Below, piece after piece: positions 1-13,826 of a stretch of 64,000 nucleotides of DNA (the stretch's first letter is position 1; the number at the start of each line of letters is the position of its first letter). Made by a program: the position numbers and the translations under genes. Where the stretch lies: assembly GCA_020741275.1 (NCBI GenBank), contig DYZK01000109.1, positions 1 to 64,000 on the forward strand, read 5' to 3'. The notes below the pieces were generated by a model. It searched no databases. It had not been told where the DNA came from and saw nothing but the letters and a program-made list of their open reading frames with translations. Origin of the DNA: Corynebacterium urealyticum (GTDB taxonomy: Bacteria; Actinomycetota; Actinomycetes; Mycobacteriales; Mycobacteriaceae).

Positions 1-833
1 TCGAGCTTGGCGGCGTAGTCCGGTACGTAGCGGAATTCCTCGCGCGGTGGGCGCTGGTAGTTGGACTCGGAGACCGGTCGCTCCGGGATCTCTGGCAGCT
101 CGCGCTCGATGCGGTGGTACGGGATGGAATCCAGGAGGTGGGCGATGACGTTCACGCGGGAGCGTTTCTTGTCCTCGCTCTCCACCGTGTACCAGGGGGC
201 AGATGGAATATCCGTGTGGACGAACATGGTGTCCTTGGCGCGGGAGTAGTCTTCCCAGCGAGTGATGGACTGCAGGTCCATCGGGGAAAGCTTCCAGCGA
301 CGCAGCGGATCCTCGAGGCGAGAGGTGAAGCGCGCGTACTGCTCCTCGTCAGAGACAGAGAACCAGTACTTACGCAGGATGATGCCGTCCTCGACGAGCA
401 GGCGCTCGAAGATCGGGGCCTGGTGCAGGAAGCGGCGGTACTCATCGGTGGTGCAGAAGCCCATGACGCGTTCCACACCAGCGCGGTTGTACCAAGAGCG
501 GTCGAAGATCACGATCTCACCGGCGGTGGGAAGCTTCTCGACGTAGCGCTGGAAGTACCACTGGCCCTTCTCGCGCTCGGTCGGCGCCGGCAATGCCTCG
601 ACGCGGCAGGAGCGCGGGTTGAGGTACTGGGTAATGCGCTTGATAGCCGACCCCTTACCAGCCGCGTCGCGCCCCTCCATGACGATGACGACGCGGGCTC
701 CGGTTTCGACGACCCACTGCTGCATCTCGACGAGCTCAGCCTGCAGGCGCTTGAGCTCCTTTTCATAAGCCTTCTTCTTCAGCTTCTTCGGGTGAGGATT
801 GTGCGGTCCCTGAAAGGCGATGGCATTATTCAT
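1..833 (-). CDS. ppk2: Polyphosphate kinase 2 family protein (3' end truncated by window edge)
   Basis: Manual reverse translation from ATG at 833: MNNAIAFQGPHNPHPKKLKKKAYEKELKRLQAELVEMQQWVVETGARVVIVMEGRDAAGKGSAIKRITQYLNPRSCRVEALPAPTEREKGQWYFQRY..., with PPK2 Walker A (EGRDAAGKG) and FDRSWYNR motifs. Open to the window edge, so absent from the ORF track. Confidence 0.93.
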   Translation of the reverse strand, partial: MNNAIAFQGPHNPHPKKLKKKAYEKELKRLQAELVEMQQWVVETGARVVIVMEGRDAAGKGSAIKRITQYLNPRSCRVEALPAPTEREKGQWYFQRYVEKLPTAGEIVIFDRSWYNRAGVERVMGFCTTDEYRRFLHQAPIFERLLVEDGIILRKYWFSVSDEEQYARFTSRLEDPLRRWKLSPMDLQSITRWEDYSRAKDTMFVHTDIPSAPWYTVESEDKKRSRVNVIAHLLDSIPYHRIERELPEIPERPVSESNYQRPPREEFRYVPDYAAKL

Positions 834-1164
834 AGTTAATAGAATACTGGGAACAAGCTGGCAACACGCACTCACGGGCGCCGACGGCACGTGATTTTGA
901 ACACCCTTCAGAACCCCATCGGCCGCATTTCCTTGACGGCTGCACTCACCGCCCCATCACTCGCACCAAGGCCCCTGCGGCCCTACGAGCCACCCCGCCA
1001 CGGCGCAGCAGTCAATGAAAGTTTCCTTATTCCATAGGGTAGCTACATATTCGGGTATCATTGATGAACAGAATTTCCCGTAGTTTTGTACCGAATAGGG
1101 AGTAATCCTTATAGAGTTTGCCCCGCACGTAAGGGCAAGAAGCTAGTCATTTAGGTGGTTCGAG

Positions 1165-1851
1165 TTGAGCACAGCACAGAACGACTCACGCACTCCCCTC
1201 GGCGGAGGCTCGGAGGGCCAGCGGCCGTTGGTCGTCGATGGCGCTGCGAAGAAGCTACGCACCCTGCGGGACCGGAAGAAGGCCGATACCCGTGACGCCC
1301 TCGCCCGCGCGGCGGCCGAGCTCATGCTCGAAGAGGGCTCCGACGGCGCTAGCATCCGGGCGATCACCCGGCGCGCCCGGGTGTCCTCCCGCACCTTCCA
1401 CAACTACTTCCCCAACCGTGACGCGGCGTTCTTGTACTTCATCGAGACCTACGTGCACCAGATCGCCGGGTGGATCGATCGGACCGAGCCGGGACTGACC
1501 CCGGTGCAGCTGCTGCGCCGGATCACTCACGAGATTATGACCTCGGGCGAGAACCCGCTGCCCGCGATCAACCTCGCCTCCTCCCTTGGCGAGCACATGA
1601 CGGTGCAGATGGACCGGGAGGGCACCGGCGTGCTGCTCGAGCTTTTCGGCAGCCTGACCCACGCGGTGCACCGCTACTGCGATGGCGCGCTCAGCCTCGT
1701 CGAGATCCACCTACTCATCAACGCCGTGACCGCGATGGTCAATGCCGCCACCGAGATCGCCAACAACCCGGGCTACGCCGGCGAAGAGTCGCTCGAGGAC
1801 ATCCTCAACACCGGCTTCAACCGCCTCGAGCGCGGTTTCGGCGCTAGCTAA
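1165..1851 (+). CDS. TetR family transcriptional regulator
   Basis: N-terminal HTH (RDALARAAAELMLEEGSDGASIRAITRRARVSSRTFHNYFPNRDAAF), TTG start. Confidence 0.88.
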   Translation: MSTAQNDSRTPLGGGSEGQRPLVVDGAAKKLRTLRDRKKADTRDALARAAAELMLEEGSDGASIRAITRRARVSSRTFHNYFPNRDAAFLYFIETYVHQIAGWIDRTEPGLTPVQLLRRITHEIMTSGENPLPAINLASSLGEHMTVQMDREGTGVLLELFGSLTHAVHRYCDGALSLVEIHLLINAVTAMVNAATEIANNPGYAGEESLEDILNTGFNRLERGFGAS

Positions 1852-1857
1852 GCCGGG

Positions 1858-2952
1858 TTAGGACTCCAGCATCTCCCGCCACACGGCGGGGTCCACTTCG
1901 CCGGCATCCCCCGGCTCGAAGTGAGGCGACTGGTCCTTATCCACCAGCACCGCCCGGATGCCCTCCGGGAAGTTAGGGTCGCGCCGCAGAGCAGCCCCGA
2001 CCGCGAACTCGTTGCGCAACGCGGTGGCCAGGTCTGTGTGGCGGGCATGCCGCATGATTTCGGTGATCGCCACCAGGCTGGTCGGGTTCGCTTTATTCAC
2101 CGCTGCGCGCACGTCTTCGAGGAACTCCTCCCCCGCCTCATCTGGGGCGCTGGCCGAAGCAAGCGCCTTGTCGATCTCCAGCCAGGTCTCCCCGCCGAAG
2201 ATCTCGTTGACCAGCTGCGCATTCGCGAGGAGCGTAGAGGGCTTGCCCACCGCGTCATCGGCCAGGGCCGTAGCCGGTTCCTGAGCATCCTCCCGGAGCG
2301 CCCGATCCAGCCCCTTCGCCCCCACCGCATCGCCGAAGGCCTGCGGATCGGGCGCGAAGTGCGTGGCCAGCCCTGTGGCCAGCAGATCGGCGCTGTTCAT
2401 TCGCCAGCCGGTGGTGCCGAGGAACACGGCCAACGCCCCGGCCTCCGGGAGCTGCTCCGCGTACCCCTCCGGGGGCGTGAGGTTGTTCAGTCGGTGGGTC
2501 ATGCCGACGTCCGGAACGAAAGCGATCGCCGCCTCCGGCATCGCAGCCATCACCTTTGGTCCGACGACGCGATGGGAGCCGTGGGCGGAGATCCCGAAGC
2601 CGCCACCCATCACCACGCCCTGCCAGACGGCGACGATGGGCTTCGGATAGGTGGCCAGGCGGCGGTTCAGCCCGTACTCCTCCGTAAAGAACTCGTCACC
2701 GGATTGGTGGAATCCGGCGGCGTCCTCCTCGGCCACGGAACGGACATCGCCCCCAGCACAGAACGCCCGCTCGCTACTGGAACGGATGAGGACCTGCTCG
2801 ACGGCCGCGTCGTCCAACCAGGCATCCACGGCCTCACGGATCCCCGTGATCATCTCCGGATTGAGGGAGTTCAGCGCCTTCGGACGGTCGAGCTCGATGA
2901 GCCCCGTCCGTCCTTCAACCACTGTGGAAATAAACTGCGTCACGGTACCCAC
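1858..2952 (-). CDS. Enoyl-CoA hydratase/isomerase family protein, probable 3-hydroxyisobutyryl-CoA hydrolase
   Basis: 364 aa crotonase fold: RPKALNSLNPEMI, ERAFCAGGDVRSV, GGGFGISAHGSHRVV, PEAAIAFVPDVGMTHRL; HIBYL-CoA-H-type C-terminus. Confidence 0.85.
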   Translation of the reverse strand: MGTVTQFISTVVEGRTGLIELDRPKALNSLNPEMITGIREAVDAWLDDAAVEQVLIRSSSERAFCAGGDVRSVAEEDAAGFHQSGDEFFTEEYGLNRRLATYPKPIVAVWQGVVMGGGFGISAHGSHRVVGPKVMAAMPEAAIAFVPDVGMTHRLNNLTPPEGYAEQLPEAGALAVFLGTTGWRMNSADLLATGLATHFAPDPQAFGDAVGAKGLDRALREDAQEPATALADDAVGKPSTLLANAQLVNEIFGGETWLEIDKALASASAPDEAGEEFLEDVRAAVNKANPTSLVAITEIMRHARHTDLATALRNEFAVGAALRRDPNFPEGIRAVLVDKDQSPHFEPGDAGEVDPAVWREMLES

Positions 2953-3027
2953 CCTTAATTGAACGTTTCTTCGCTAGATATAGCTGTGGCGACGGGCCGG
3001 GTTTCCCGGCGCGCCGCCACGATGGTT

Positions 3028-3351
3028 TTAGTCGACCTGGAACTCCGCCATGCGGTCCCACTCAGTCTTGCCCGGGATCAGCGTGTTGATGATCTGCGGG
3101 GTTTCCTTGAGGATCTTCGGGAACAGCTCCGTGGCCTTCTTGAAGTGCTCGGAGTTCACGTGCGCCTCCGCGGCATCGTCCTCGAAAGCCTCGATGAGGA
3201 TGTACTCGCTCGGATCATCTGTATTGCGGAACCAGTCGAACCAGAGGCAACCCGGCTCCTTACGGGTAGCCTCGGTGAACTCCGCAACGTGCTCGCGGAA
3301 GTTCTCGACGTACTCGTCTAGGGGCTTGTATCGAACGTTAATAAGAATCAT
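3028..3351 (-). CDS. Antibiotic biosynthesis monooxygenase (ABM) domain protein
   Basis: 107 aa, MILINVRYKPLDEYVENFREHVAEFTEATRKEPGCLWFDWFRNTDDPSEYILIEAFEDDAAEAHVNSEHF, typical ABM dimeric barrel. Confidence 0.8.
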   Translation of the reverse strand: MILINVRYKPLDEYVENFREHVAEFTEATRKEPGCLWFDWFRNTDDPSEYILIEAFEDDAAEAHVNSEHFKKATELFPKILKETPQIINTLIPGKTEWDRMAEFQVD

Positions 3352-3409
3352 GACCCCATGCTAGCTATGCGGCCGCGGGCCGCGCCAGGTTTTAGTTCTC
3401 TGCATCCGG

Positions 3410-5254
<1,845 letters not shown>

Positions 5255-5336
5255 GGTGGGTTTTCGCTCTCCTTTAATTTCTTCACATTCACGACGGAGT
5301 TGCCGCAGCGCTGTGTCTTATTGTGCTTCTTCCAGG

Positions 5337-6389
5337 CTAGCTGCGGACCACGCGCGCCCCCGGCGCGGGCGAACTAGTCACGACGGTGGCGCTGGCCTTA
5401 CCCGCCACGGATACGGCGGTAGCAACTTCCACGGCGCTGGCCTCGTCCTCGCACAGCATGGCGATGGATGGCCCGGAACCGGAGACGATGGCCGCAAGCG
5501 CGCCGGCTTCTTTCGCCACCGCCAGCGTTTGTCGCAGGCTGGGCAGCAGGCTGATCGCGGGGGCCTGCAGGTCATTGACCAGCAGCGGGGCGAGCTGATG
5601 CGGGTCGCCGGTTACCAGCGCGCGCATCAACTCCTCGGTGTCTTGGGCGCGGATATCTGGCCGGTTGCCGGTGCGGGCGGCCTCCCGCTGGCGGTCCAGT
5701 TGCGCGAAGACCTCCGGGGTGGACAGCCCGCGCTTGTCGGTGGCAATCGCCCAGTGGTACGGCCCCTGGGATATGATGCTGATCAGCTCGTCCCCGCGGG
5801 CGGTGCCGAGCGCGGTGCCGCCAAGCACGCAGAAGGGCACGTCCGCGCCGAGGGTGGCGGCGAGTTGCAGCAGCTCCCCCTGGTTGGGCGCCACGGCCTT
5901 GCGCGGGGTGGGATATGGCAGGGGCTGGCGACCGAAGTAGAACTCCACGGCGGCGACGAGGGCTGCGGCAGCATCCGCGGAGCCACCGGCCATCCCGCCG
6001 GCCACGGGCACGTTTTTATCGATGTGGATGCTCACCGACGGCGCGCGGGTTGCCGGGTCGGCCGCGGGGTCTTCCAATAGGCCTGCGCGCTCGCTCCACA
6101 GGTCACGGACGAGTTCGACGGCCCGCCAGGCGAGGTTGCTGGGGTCGTGCGGCACGAGGTGGGCATCCGGTCCAGAGACGGTGAGCTCAGGTTCTGCTCC
6201 GCGCGGAACCGCGGTCAGGGTCACGGTCTCCGTGAGACTCACGGACTGGAAGATGGTTTCCAGCTCGTGGTAGCCGTCCGCCCGGACGTCGCCGACTCCC
6301 AGGTGGAGGTTGATCTTGCCGTGTGCGGTGGCGGCCACGCTGATGCGCGGAGTGGCCCCGCGCTCGTCACCGGGGTGCTGCGTACTCAC
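5337..6389 (-). CDS. ispE: 4-diphosphocytidyl-2-C-methyl-D-erythritol kinase
   Basis: [64 protein letters not shown] kinase motifs. Confidence 0.95.
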   Translation of the reverse strand: MSTQHPGDERGATPRISVAATAHGKINLHLGVGDVRADGYHELETIFQSVSLTETVTLTAVPRGAEPELTVSGPDAHLVPHDPSNLAWRAVELVRDLWSERAGLLEDPAADPATRAPSVSIHIDKNVPVAGGMAGGSADAAAALVAAVEFYFGRQPLPYPTPRKAVAPNQGELLQLAATLGADVPFCVLGGTALGTARGDELISIISQGPYHWAIATDKRGLSTPEVFAQLDRQREAARTGNRPDIRAQDTEELMRALVTGDPHQLAPLLVNDLQAPAISLLPSLRQTLAVAKEAGALAAIVSGSGPSIAMLCEDEASAVEVATAVSVAGKASATVVTSSPAPGARVVRS

Positions 6390-7357
6390 TTCTCCGTCTC
6401 CTTGCTCGCGAGGCTAGCCAGGGCAAGCTCCACGAATTCCTCGGCACCGAGTTTCTCCCCACGCTGCTTCGGGTCGATACCTGCCACGCGCAGGACGTCC
6501 TCGGCCTGCTGGCCGCCACCGAAGTGGCGGGAGAGGGCAGCACGCAGGGTCTTGCGACGCTGCAGAAAGGCTGCGTCGGCCAGGGCGAAGGTTTCCCGGC
6601 GCACGACCTCCTCCGCGAAGCCGGAGGAAGCGACCGCCTCGGCCCACGGGGCAGGCGGCTTGTCGCCCACGCCCCAGCGGTCGATGCGTACCAGACCGGA
6701 GTCCACCTTTGGCGCGGGCCAGAAGACGTTCTTGCCGATTGTCGCGGCGCGGAAGGTATCGCCGTAGTAGCGGGCCTTCACGCTGGGAACCCCATAGATC
6801 TTGCTGCCCGGCTTGGCCGCCAACCGGTCGGCAACCTCCAGCTGCACCATCACGAGCACCCGGCTGATCGTGGGGAACTGCTCCAGCAGGTGCAGCAACA
6901 CCGGGACGGAGACGTTATAGGGAAGGTTCGCAACCAGCGCGGTGGGTTCTGCCAGCCCCTGTTCTGCCCAGTCCGCAGCGGTGACCTGGAGGGCATCGCG
7001 GAGGATGAGGTGGAGTTTATCGGCGACGGGTGCGGCGTGCTCGGCGACGGTGCGCGGCAGACGTCCTGCCAGCAACGGGTCGATCTCGACCGCGGTAACC
7101 TCCCCCACCGCGCCGAGCAACTCTAGCGTCAGGGAGCCCAACCCGGGGCCAACCTCGATCACGTGATCCTGCGGGCCGACATCTGCGGCATGCAGGATCT
7201 TACGGACCGTGTTGGGGTCGTGCACGAAGTTCTGGCCGAGCTTCTTGGTGGGGTTGACCCCCAGCTCCTCGGCGAGCTGGCGGATCTCCACCGGCCCGAG
7301 CAGCGATACTCCCCCGTCTAACTCAGGGGAATCCTGGGCACGCACGTCATCATTCAC
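6386..7357 (-). CDS. rsmA: 16S rRNA (adenine1518/1519-N6)-dimethyltransferase
   Basis: [47 protein letters not shown]; overlaps ispE by 4 nt. Confidence 0.95.
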   Translation of the reverse strand: MNDDVRAQDSPELDGGVSLLGPVEIRQLAEELGVNPTKKLGQNFVHDPNTVRKILHAADVGPQDHVIEVGPGLGSLTLELLGAVGEVTAVEIDPLLAGRLPRTVAEHAAPVADKLHLILRDALQVTAADWAEQGLAEPTALVANLPYNVSVPVLLHLLEQFPTISRVLVMVQLEVADRLAAKPGSKIYGVPSVKARYYGDTFRAATIGKNVFWPAPKVDSGLVRIDRWGVGDKPPAPWAEAVASSGFAEEVVRRETFALADAAFLQRRKTLRAALSRHFGGGQQAEDVLRVAGIDPKQRGEKLGAEEFVELALASLASKETEK

Positions 7358-7451
7358 GCCTTCGAATATAAACGACCGGCAGCGTAGCGGGCGAAAATGC
7401 TTCCCCCGCTACGACTGCCGGTGAGTTCTTGTGTTCCGCGACCGGTGGGCT

Positions 7452-8666
<1,215 letters not shown>

Positions 8667-8857
8667 TTATCACAATACGATAACGATGAAATTAAATCCA
8701 GAAGAATCCCGAGACGTGGGCAAAATCACCCTCAGGTGGGGAACACGCACTGCAACAGCAATAACAGCTCGTCACATGTGCAACGGCAGCCCGCTTGCGC
8801 ACCAGGACGAAAGGCGCTGGATGCGCCTGCGATCCCCCCGGGTCGCACAGAAAGATA

Positions 8858-8873
8858 ACGAGGGTTGCCTCGT
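8858..8873 (-). terminator. Short hairpin downstream of tatD (ACGAGG-CAAC-CCTCGT, minus strand)
   Basis: Perfect 6-bp inverted repeat 3 nt after the tatD stop, followed by TATCTTTCT on the minus strand. Confidence 0.5.
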
Positions 8874-8875
8874 CC

Positions 8876-9742
8876 TTAGCCCTCGAGCCCAAAGATGCGG
8901 TTGGCATTCGCCCATGCAAGTTCCGCGAACTCGGCCGGCGACTGGCCACGCGCCTCCGCGAGGACTCGGGCTGTATATCCCACAAACCCGGGCTCGTTGC
9001 GCGCCCCCCGGAAAGGCTCGGGGGTCATATAGGGAGCATCCGTTTCCACGAGGATCTGCTCGGCCGGGGCCAGGCGCGCTGCCTCTCGCAGTTCGTCATT
9101 GCGCTTGAAGGTCGCGTTGCCCGCGAAGGAGAGCACGTAGCCGCGGTCGATGGCCTCGCGTGCCACCTCCAGCGGGGAGGAAAAGCAGTGCAGGATGACG
9201 TCGGCGGGTTGCGGGGCATCCGCGAGAATGCGCATCAGGTCTTCGTCGGCTTCGCGGTTGTGGATCATCAACGGCTTGCCCGAGTTGACCGCGAGGTCGA
9301 TGTGCCAGCGCAGCGCGGCTTCCTGCACCTCGAGGGAAGGCGTGGACTCATCGTGCTTGATCCAGTACCCGTCCAGGCCGGTCTCCCCGATCGCCACACA
9401 ACGGTCGTTGGTGGCCATGTCGGTGAGCCGGGTCTTGGCTGCCTCATCCAGCTCGTCGGCGCGAGTGGGATGGATCGCACAGGCGGCCCAAACGTTGTCG
9501 AACTGCTGCGCAGCGTCCAGCGCCAGCTCGGTCTCGGCCAGCCCATCACCAACGGTGCAGATCCGCTCAACCCCGGCCTGCCCGGCGCGGGCGACGAGCT
9601 CTGCGGTGGCAGCACGGCGGTCCTGCCCTTCCTGCGCTCCCTTGGCGATGGTGGAGGCCAGGTGAGTGTGGGAATCGAAGAGAGCTCCGATGCTCTCCGG
9701 CAGGACAGGCGTGGGGCGTTTCTTCTTAGACATGGTCCCCAC
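8876..9742 (-). CDS. tatD: TatD family hydrolase/DNase
   Basis: LFDSHTHLAS, CVAIGETGLDGYW, PLMIHNREADEDLM, ILVETDAPYMTPEPFRGARNEP. Confidence 0.94.
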   Translation of the reverse strand: MGTMSKKKRPTPVLPESIGALFDSHTHLASTIAKGAQEGQDRRAATAELVARAGQAGVERICTVGDGLAETELALDAAQQFDNVWAACAIHPTRADELDEAAKTRLTDMATNDRCVAIGETGLDGYWIKHDESTPSLEVQEAALRWHIDLAVNSGKPLMIHNREADEDLMRILADAPQPADVILHCFSSPLEVAREAIDRGYVLSFAGNATFKRNDELREAARLAPAEQILVETDAPYMTPEPFRGARNEPGFVGYTARVLAEARGQSPAEFAELAWANANRIFGLEG

Positions 9743-9754
9743 GCTACCGGGTGG

Positions 9755-11590
9755 CTAGTCCTTGACGACCGGCGCCCACTCCGGGCCGGTCTCCGCCAGC
9801 TCCGGGTCCAGCTTCTGGAACAGCGGCTTCGGCTTGCTCAGCGCGGTGCCCGGGGCCAGCTCGGTGCGCTGCCAGATAGCCTTCTGCTCGGTGTAGTTAC
9901 CCATGATGACCGGGTAGCTACTCCCCTCCTCCGGCAGGCCAACTCCGACCGGGGTGTACGGGGACTCGTCCTTAACTTCGACGATCTCCGGCTGAGCCGC
10001 CCAGATGCCCTCGCCACCGAGGGTCTCGAAGACCTTCTGCGCGGAGAAGGGCAGGTACGGGGTCATCAGCGTGTTGACGTCCGAGACAACCTGCAGGGCG
10101 ACGTACAGGACGGTGGCCAGACGCTCGCGCTGGGTTTCGTCCTTCGCCAGCTTCCACGGCTCCTGGGCCGCGATGTACTGGTTGGCCCGCGCCGCGATGC
10201 GCATGGCCTCGGTCATGCCGGCCTTGAACTTGGAGAGCTGCAGTGCGTCGCCGACCACGGTGTAGGCCTGCTTCGCCTCGTCGAGCAGCGCCTGGTCTTC
10301 GGCTGTGAATTCGCCTGGCTGCGGGATCTCGCCGAAGTTCTTATGCGCCATGGAGACCGTGCGGTTGACGAGGTTGCCCCACTCGTTGGCTAGCTCGGAG
10401 TTAATGCGGCGGACGAACTCGTCCCAGGTGAAGTCCGTGTCCGTGTTCTCGGGGCCAGCGACGGCGATAAAGTAGCGCAGCGCGTCGGGACCGAATTCCT
10501 TGAGGAAGTCACGGACGTAGATCACAACCCCCTTGGAGGAGGAGAACTTGGAGCCGGACATGGTGAGGAACTCGGAGGAGACGACCTCGGTAGGCAGGTT
10601 CAGCTCGCCCAATTCACCCTGCTCACCGCCCTTGCTCCCCTTGCCGGCGTAGCCAAGCATTTCACCTGGCCAGATCTGGGAGTGGAAGGTGATGTTGTCC
10701 TTGCCCATGAAGTAGTAGGACACTGCCTCTGGGTCGTTCCACCACTTGCGCCAGGCCTCCGGGTCGCCGGTGCGCCAGGCCCACTCAATGGATGCGGAGA
10801 GGTAACCGACGACCGCATCGAACCAGACGTAGAGCTTCTTGGCGTTGTTGTCCTGCCAGCCTTCGATGGGGACGGGCACACCCCAGTCGATATCGCGGCT
10901 CATCGCGCGGGGACGGATGTCCTTCAGCAGGTTCAGGGAGAACTTCAGGACGTTCGGACGCCAGTCGTTGCGCCCCTTCAGCCACTCCTCCAGCGCCTCG
11001 GCCAGGGCGGGCAGGTCGAGCATGAAGTGCTCGGTGTCGACGAACTCTGGGGTCTCGGCATTGATCTTGGAGCGCGGGTCGATCAGGTCGGCTGGGTCCA
11101 GCTGGTTGCCGCAGTTATCGCACTGGTCGCCGCGGGCGTCGGTGGCGCCACACAGCGGGCAGGTGCCCTCGATGTAGCGGTCCGGCAGGGTGCGGCCGGT
11201 CGACGGGCTCACCGCACCACGGGTGGTCTGCTTCAGCATGTAGCCGTTCTCATTGAGCCCGCGGAACAGCTCCTGCACGATCGCGTAGTGGTTGCGGGTG
11301 GTGGTGCGGGTGAAAAGATCGTAGGACAGGCCCAGGCCCACGAGGTCCTCGACGATGATGCGGTTGTAGCGGTCGGCGAGCTCGCGGACCGTGGTGTTTT
11401 CCTTATCCGCCTGCACCAGCAGCGGGGTGCCGTGCTCGTCCGTGCCGGAGACCATCAGCACGTCGTTGCCGATCATTCGCTGATAACGGGCAAAAACGTC
11501 GGACGGGACGCCGAAGCCGGCGACGTGGCCGATGTGGCGGGGGCCGTTGGCATAGGGCCAGGCAACAGAGGTGAGTACGCGCTTTGACAT
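9755..11590 (-). CDS. metG: Methionyl-tRNA synthetase
   Basis: [33 protein letters not shown], zinc motif [27 protein letters not shown] signature. Confidence 0.97.
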   Translation of the reverse strand: MSKRVLTSVAWPYANGPRHIGHVAGFGVPSDVFARYQRMIGNDVLMVSGTDEHGTPLLVQADKENTTVRELADRYNRIIVEDLVGLGLSYDLFTRTTTRNHYAIVQELFRGLNENGYMLKQTTRGAVSPSTGRTLPDRYIEGTCPLCGATDARGDQCDNCGNQLDPADLIDPRSKINAETPEFVDTEHFMLDLPALAEALEEWLKGRNDWRPNVLKFSLNLLKDIRPRAMSRDIDWGVPVPIEGWQDNNAKKLYVWFDAVVGYLSASIEWAWRTGDPEAWRKWWNDPEAVSYYFMGKDNITFHSQIWPGEMLGYAGKGSKGGEQGELGELNLPTEVVSSEFLTMSGSKFSSSKGVVIYVRDFLKEFGPDALRYFIAVAGPENTDTDFTWDEFVRRINSELANEWGNLVNRTVSMAHKNFGEIPQPGEFTAEDQALLDEAKQAYTVVGDALQLSKFKAGMTEAMRIAARANQYIAAQEPWKLAKDETQRERLATVLYVALQVVSDVNTLMTPYLPFSAQKVFETLGGEGIWAAQPEIVEVKDESPYTPVGVGLPEEGSSYPVIMGNYTEQKAIWQRTELAPGTALSKPKPLFQKLDPELAETGPEWAPVVKD

Positions 11591-11630
11591 GCCTTAAACC
11601 CTATTAGATCCGTGCCTGCTGCGCGAACAA

Positions 11631-11673
11631 AGCCCCACCTCCCGGGGCTAGTTCCGACCGGGTAGGTGGGGCT
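11631..11673 (-). terminator. Rho-independent terminator of the BCCT transporter gene
   Basis: AGCCCCACCT ... AGGTGGGGCT inverted repeat followed by TTTG on the minus strand. Confidence 0.7.
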
Positions 11674-11700
11674 GGGTTCTACGAGGGACCGCAGGGGTGC

Positions 11701-13644
11701 TTAGCTGCGCCCGTCAGCGTCCTCGTCGTTGCGATTGTTGATGTAGTCGGCGACATCCTCGGCGTCGACGACCTCAACGACCTTCTCGCCGTCGTAGACG
11801 CTCATCGTCTCGAGACCGTCGAGGTCCTCGATGGAGTAGCTTTGCGCATCGGCGGAGCCCTCGACCGCGGCTTCGGCCTCTGCGGTGGCGGCAGCGTGGG
11901 TGGCCGAGGCTGCCGTCGTGGCGGCGCCCTCCTCGCGGCGGTTCTTCATACGGAGGGCGCGCTTCACGATCTCGCGATTTTCGCGTTCCCGGTATTCGCG
12001 GGCCACGCGCAGCACCATCCTCCGCTGGTTCTTCTGATCCAGGTAGAGCGGGTCGTCGCCCAGGGCCTTCACCACGGCGAACATCAGAGCGATGATGATG
12101 AGCACGAATGGCGAAGCCGCGATAATCGTGATGTTCTGCAGGTTATCCAGCGAGTCCGCATCACCCGTGGTCAGCATGATCACCGCGATGGCGCAGGTGA
12201 GAACACCCCACAGGACGGTGACGATCGGGGATGCGACGAGGCGGCCGCGCTGAGACATGCTGCCCATCACCGTGGAAGCGGAGTCCGCCGAGGTGATGAA
12301 GAAGGTGGCCAGCAGCAGCATCGCGATGATGGACACGCCCGCGCCGAATGGGTACTCGTGCAGCAGGTTGAACAGCATCTTGGTGGCGTCACCGTCGCCC
12401 CAGATGGACTTGCCGGTCTCCTCCAGGTGGATGGCGGTACCGCCGAAGATGGAGAACCACAGGATCGTCACGGAGGTTGGGACGAGCAGGATCACCATGA
12501 TGAACTCGCGAACCGTGCGGCCGCGGGAAATACGGGCCAGGAACATACCCACGAACGGGGACCAGGAGACCCACCATGCCCAGTAGAAGATGGTCCAGGC
12601 AGACAGCCAGTCACCGGCGTCCTCGGAGGACTGGGCGGTGCGGGAGGCCATGGCGAAGAAGTCCTGCAGGTAGTTACCCAGGGTCGTCGGGACCATGTTC
12701 ATGATGACGACGGTCGGGCCGACAACAAGGACGAACAGGGCGATGATCGCGGCCAGCACCATGTTCGTATTCGAGATCCACTGAATACCCTTGCCCACGC
12801 CGGATGCGGCGGAGAGCAGGAAGGCGATGCCGAGCACGATAATGATGCCGACGATCAGGGTGTTGCCGGGGTTATCGACCCAGTCGACGATCTCCATGCC
12901 CGAGGAAATCTGGCGGGCACCGATACCCAGGGAGGCAGCGGTACCGAAGACGGTGGCGAAGATGGCCAGGATGTCGATGAGCTTACCGAGCCAGCCCTCG
13001 GCGAGGCGGTGGCCGATCAGCGGGATGAACGCGGAGCTCAGCAGCTGCTTGCGCCCCAGGCGGAAGGTGCCGTAGGCGATGGCCAGGCCGACGATGGCGT
13101 ACAGCGACCACGGGTGGAGGCCCCAGTGGAAGAGCGTAGACGCGAAGGCCTCGCCCACGTTGCCCTCCGGGCGCCCCGGCACGCCGTCGCGGAAGAAGGT
13201 CAGCGGCTCAGTGGTTCCGTAGAACATCAGGCCGATGCCCATACCGGCGGCGAACATCATCGCGACCCAGGAGAATGTTGAGAACTCCGGCTGCTCACCG
13301 TCCTTGCCGAGCTTGATGTGGCCGAACTTCGAGAAAGCCACGAAAAGCACGAAGAAGACGAACACGGTCGAGGCGAGGACGAATAGCCAGCCCCAGTCGA
13401 CCACGACGTAGTCCAGCGCCTGGCTGGCGAAGTTGGCGAAGGACTCGGAGCCCACGAGTCCCCAGGCCACGACGGCGAGGACGAGCGCGGCAGCGGTGCC
13501 GGTGACGACCCAGTCGATGCCCGCGCGCTCGTCCTTGGCCGCGGCGCTATCCGCGGGCTCACTCAGCCGCGCGGCATCTTGGGCCTCGTCCGGCGAGATG
13601 CTTCCTTCCTTCAACTGATCAAGGGTGTTTTCAGATTTGCTCAT
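11701..13644 (-). CDS. BCCT family (betaine/carnitine/choline) transporter
   Basis: Multi-TM protein with [25 protein letters not shown] and [32 protein letters not shown] signatures. ATG 13644 chosen; an in-frame GTG at 13716 is also possible. Confidence 0.92.
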   Translation of the reverse strand: MSKSENTLDQLKEGSISPDEAQDAARLSEPADSAAAKDERAGIDWVVTGTAAALVLAVVAWGLVGSESFANFASQALDYVVVDWGWLFVLASTVFVFFVLFVAFSKFGHIKLGKDGEQPEFSTFSWVAMMFAAGMGIGLMFYGTTEPLTFFRDGVPGRPEGNVGEAFASTLFHWGLHPWSLYAIVGLAIAYGTFRLGRKQLLSSAFIPLIGHRLAEGWLGKLIDILAIFATVFGTAASLGIGARQISSGMEIVDWVDNPGNTLIVGIIIVLGIAFLLSAASGVGKGIQWISNTNMVLAAIIALFVLVVGPTVVIMNMVPTTLGNYLQDFFAMASRTAQSSEDAGDWLSAWTIFYWAWWVSWSPFVGMFLARISRGRTVREFIMVILLVPTSVTILWFSIFGGTAIHLEETGKSIWGDGDATKMLFNLLHEYPFGAGVSIIAMLLLATFFITSADSASTVMGSMSQRGRLVASPIVTVLWGVLTCAIAVIMLTTGDADSLDNLQNITIIAASPFVLIIIALMFAVVKALGDDPLYLDQKNQRRMVLRVAREYRERENREIVKRALRMKNRREEGAATTAASATHAAATAEAEAAVEGSADAQSYSIEDLDGLETMSVYDGEKVVEVVDAEDVADYINNRNDEDADGRS

Positions 13645-13782
13645 TGTCCCACTGTGCGTGGGATTTTTTTGTTTCGCTAGTTTTCGGTCCCGTAATAGGG
13701 CTCGTAACGGGCTCACAGCGGTTTTCTAGGTGGCTGCCAGAATTGCTATAGCGCTGTTCAGGGCGCCCTTCCCCGCCGAGAG

Positions 13783-13801
13783 ATAACAATCTGATAACAA
13801 A
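13783..13801. promoter_or_regulatory. 8-3-8 direct repeat ATAACAAT-CTG-ATAACAAA, candidate OmpR-family (MtrA-like) site upstream of the BCCT gene
   Basis: Repeats read directly; near-perfect copies with 11-bp periodicity in the intergenic region upstream of the transporter. Confidence 0.5.
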
Positions 13802-13826
13802 TTCACTTCGGCTTGCAGGTGATGGG

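Noticed and set aside
8828-8847. TGCGATCCCCCCGGGTCGCA hairpin considered as a 6C-type RNA
   Set aside because: Only one C-rich loop and a 5-bp stem; 6C RNAs need two such hairpins, so the evidence is insufficient.
8795-10393. 532-aa + strand ORF opposite tatD/metG
   Set aside because: Antisense to conserved genes; composition reflects codon-position GC bias.
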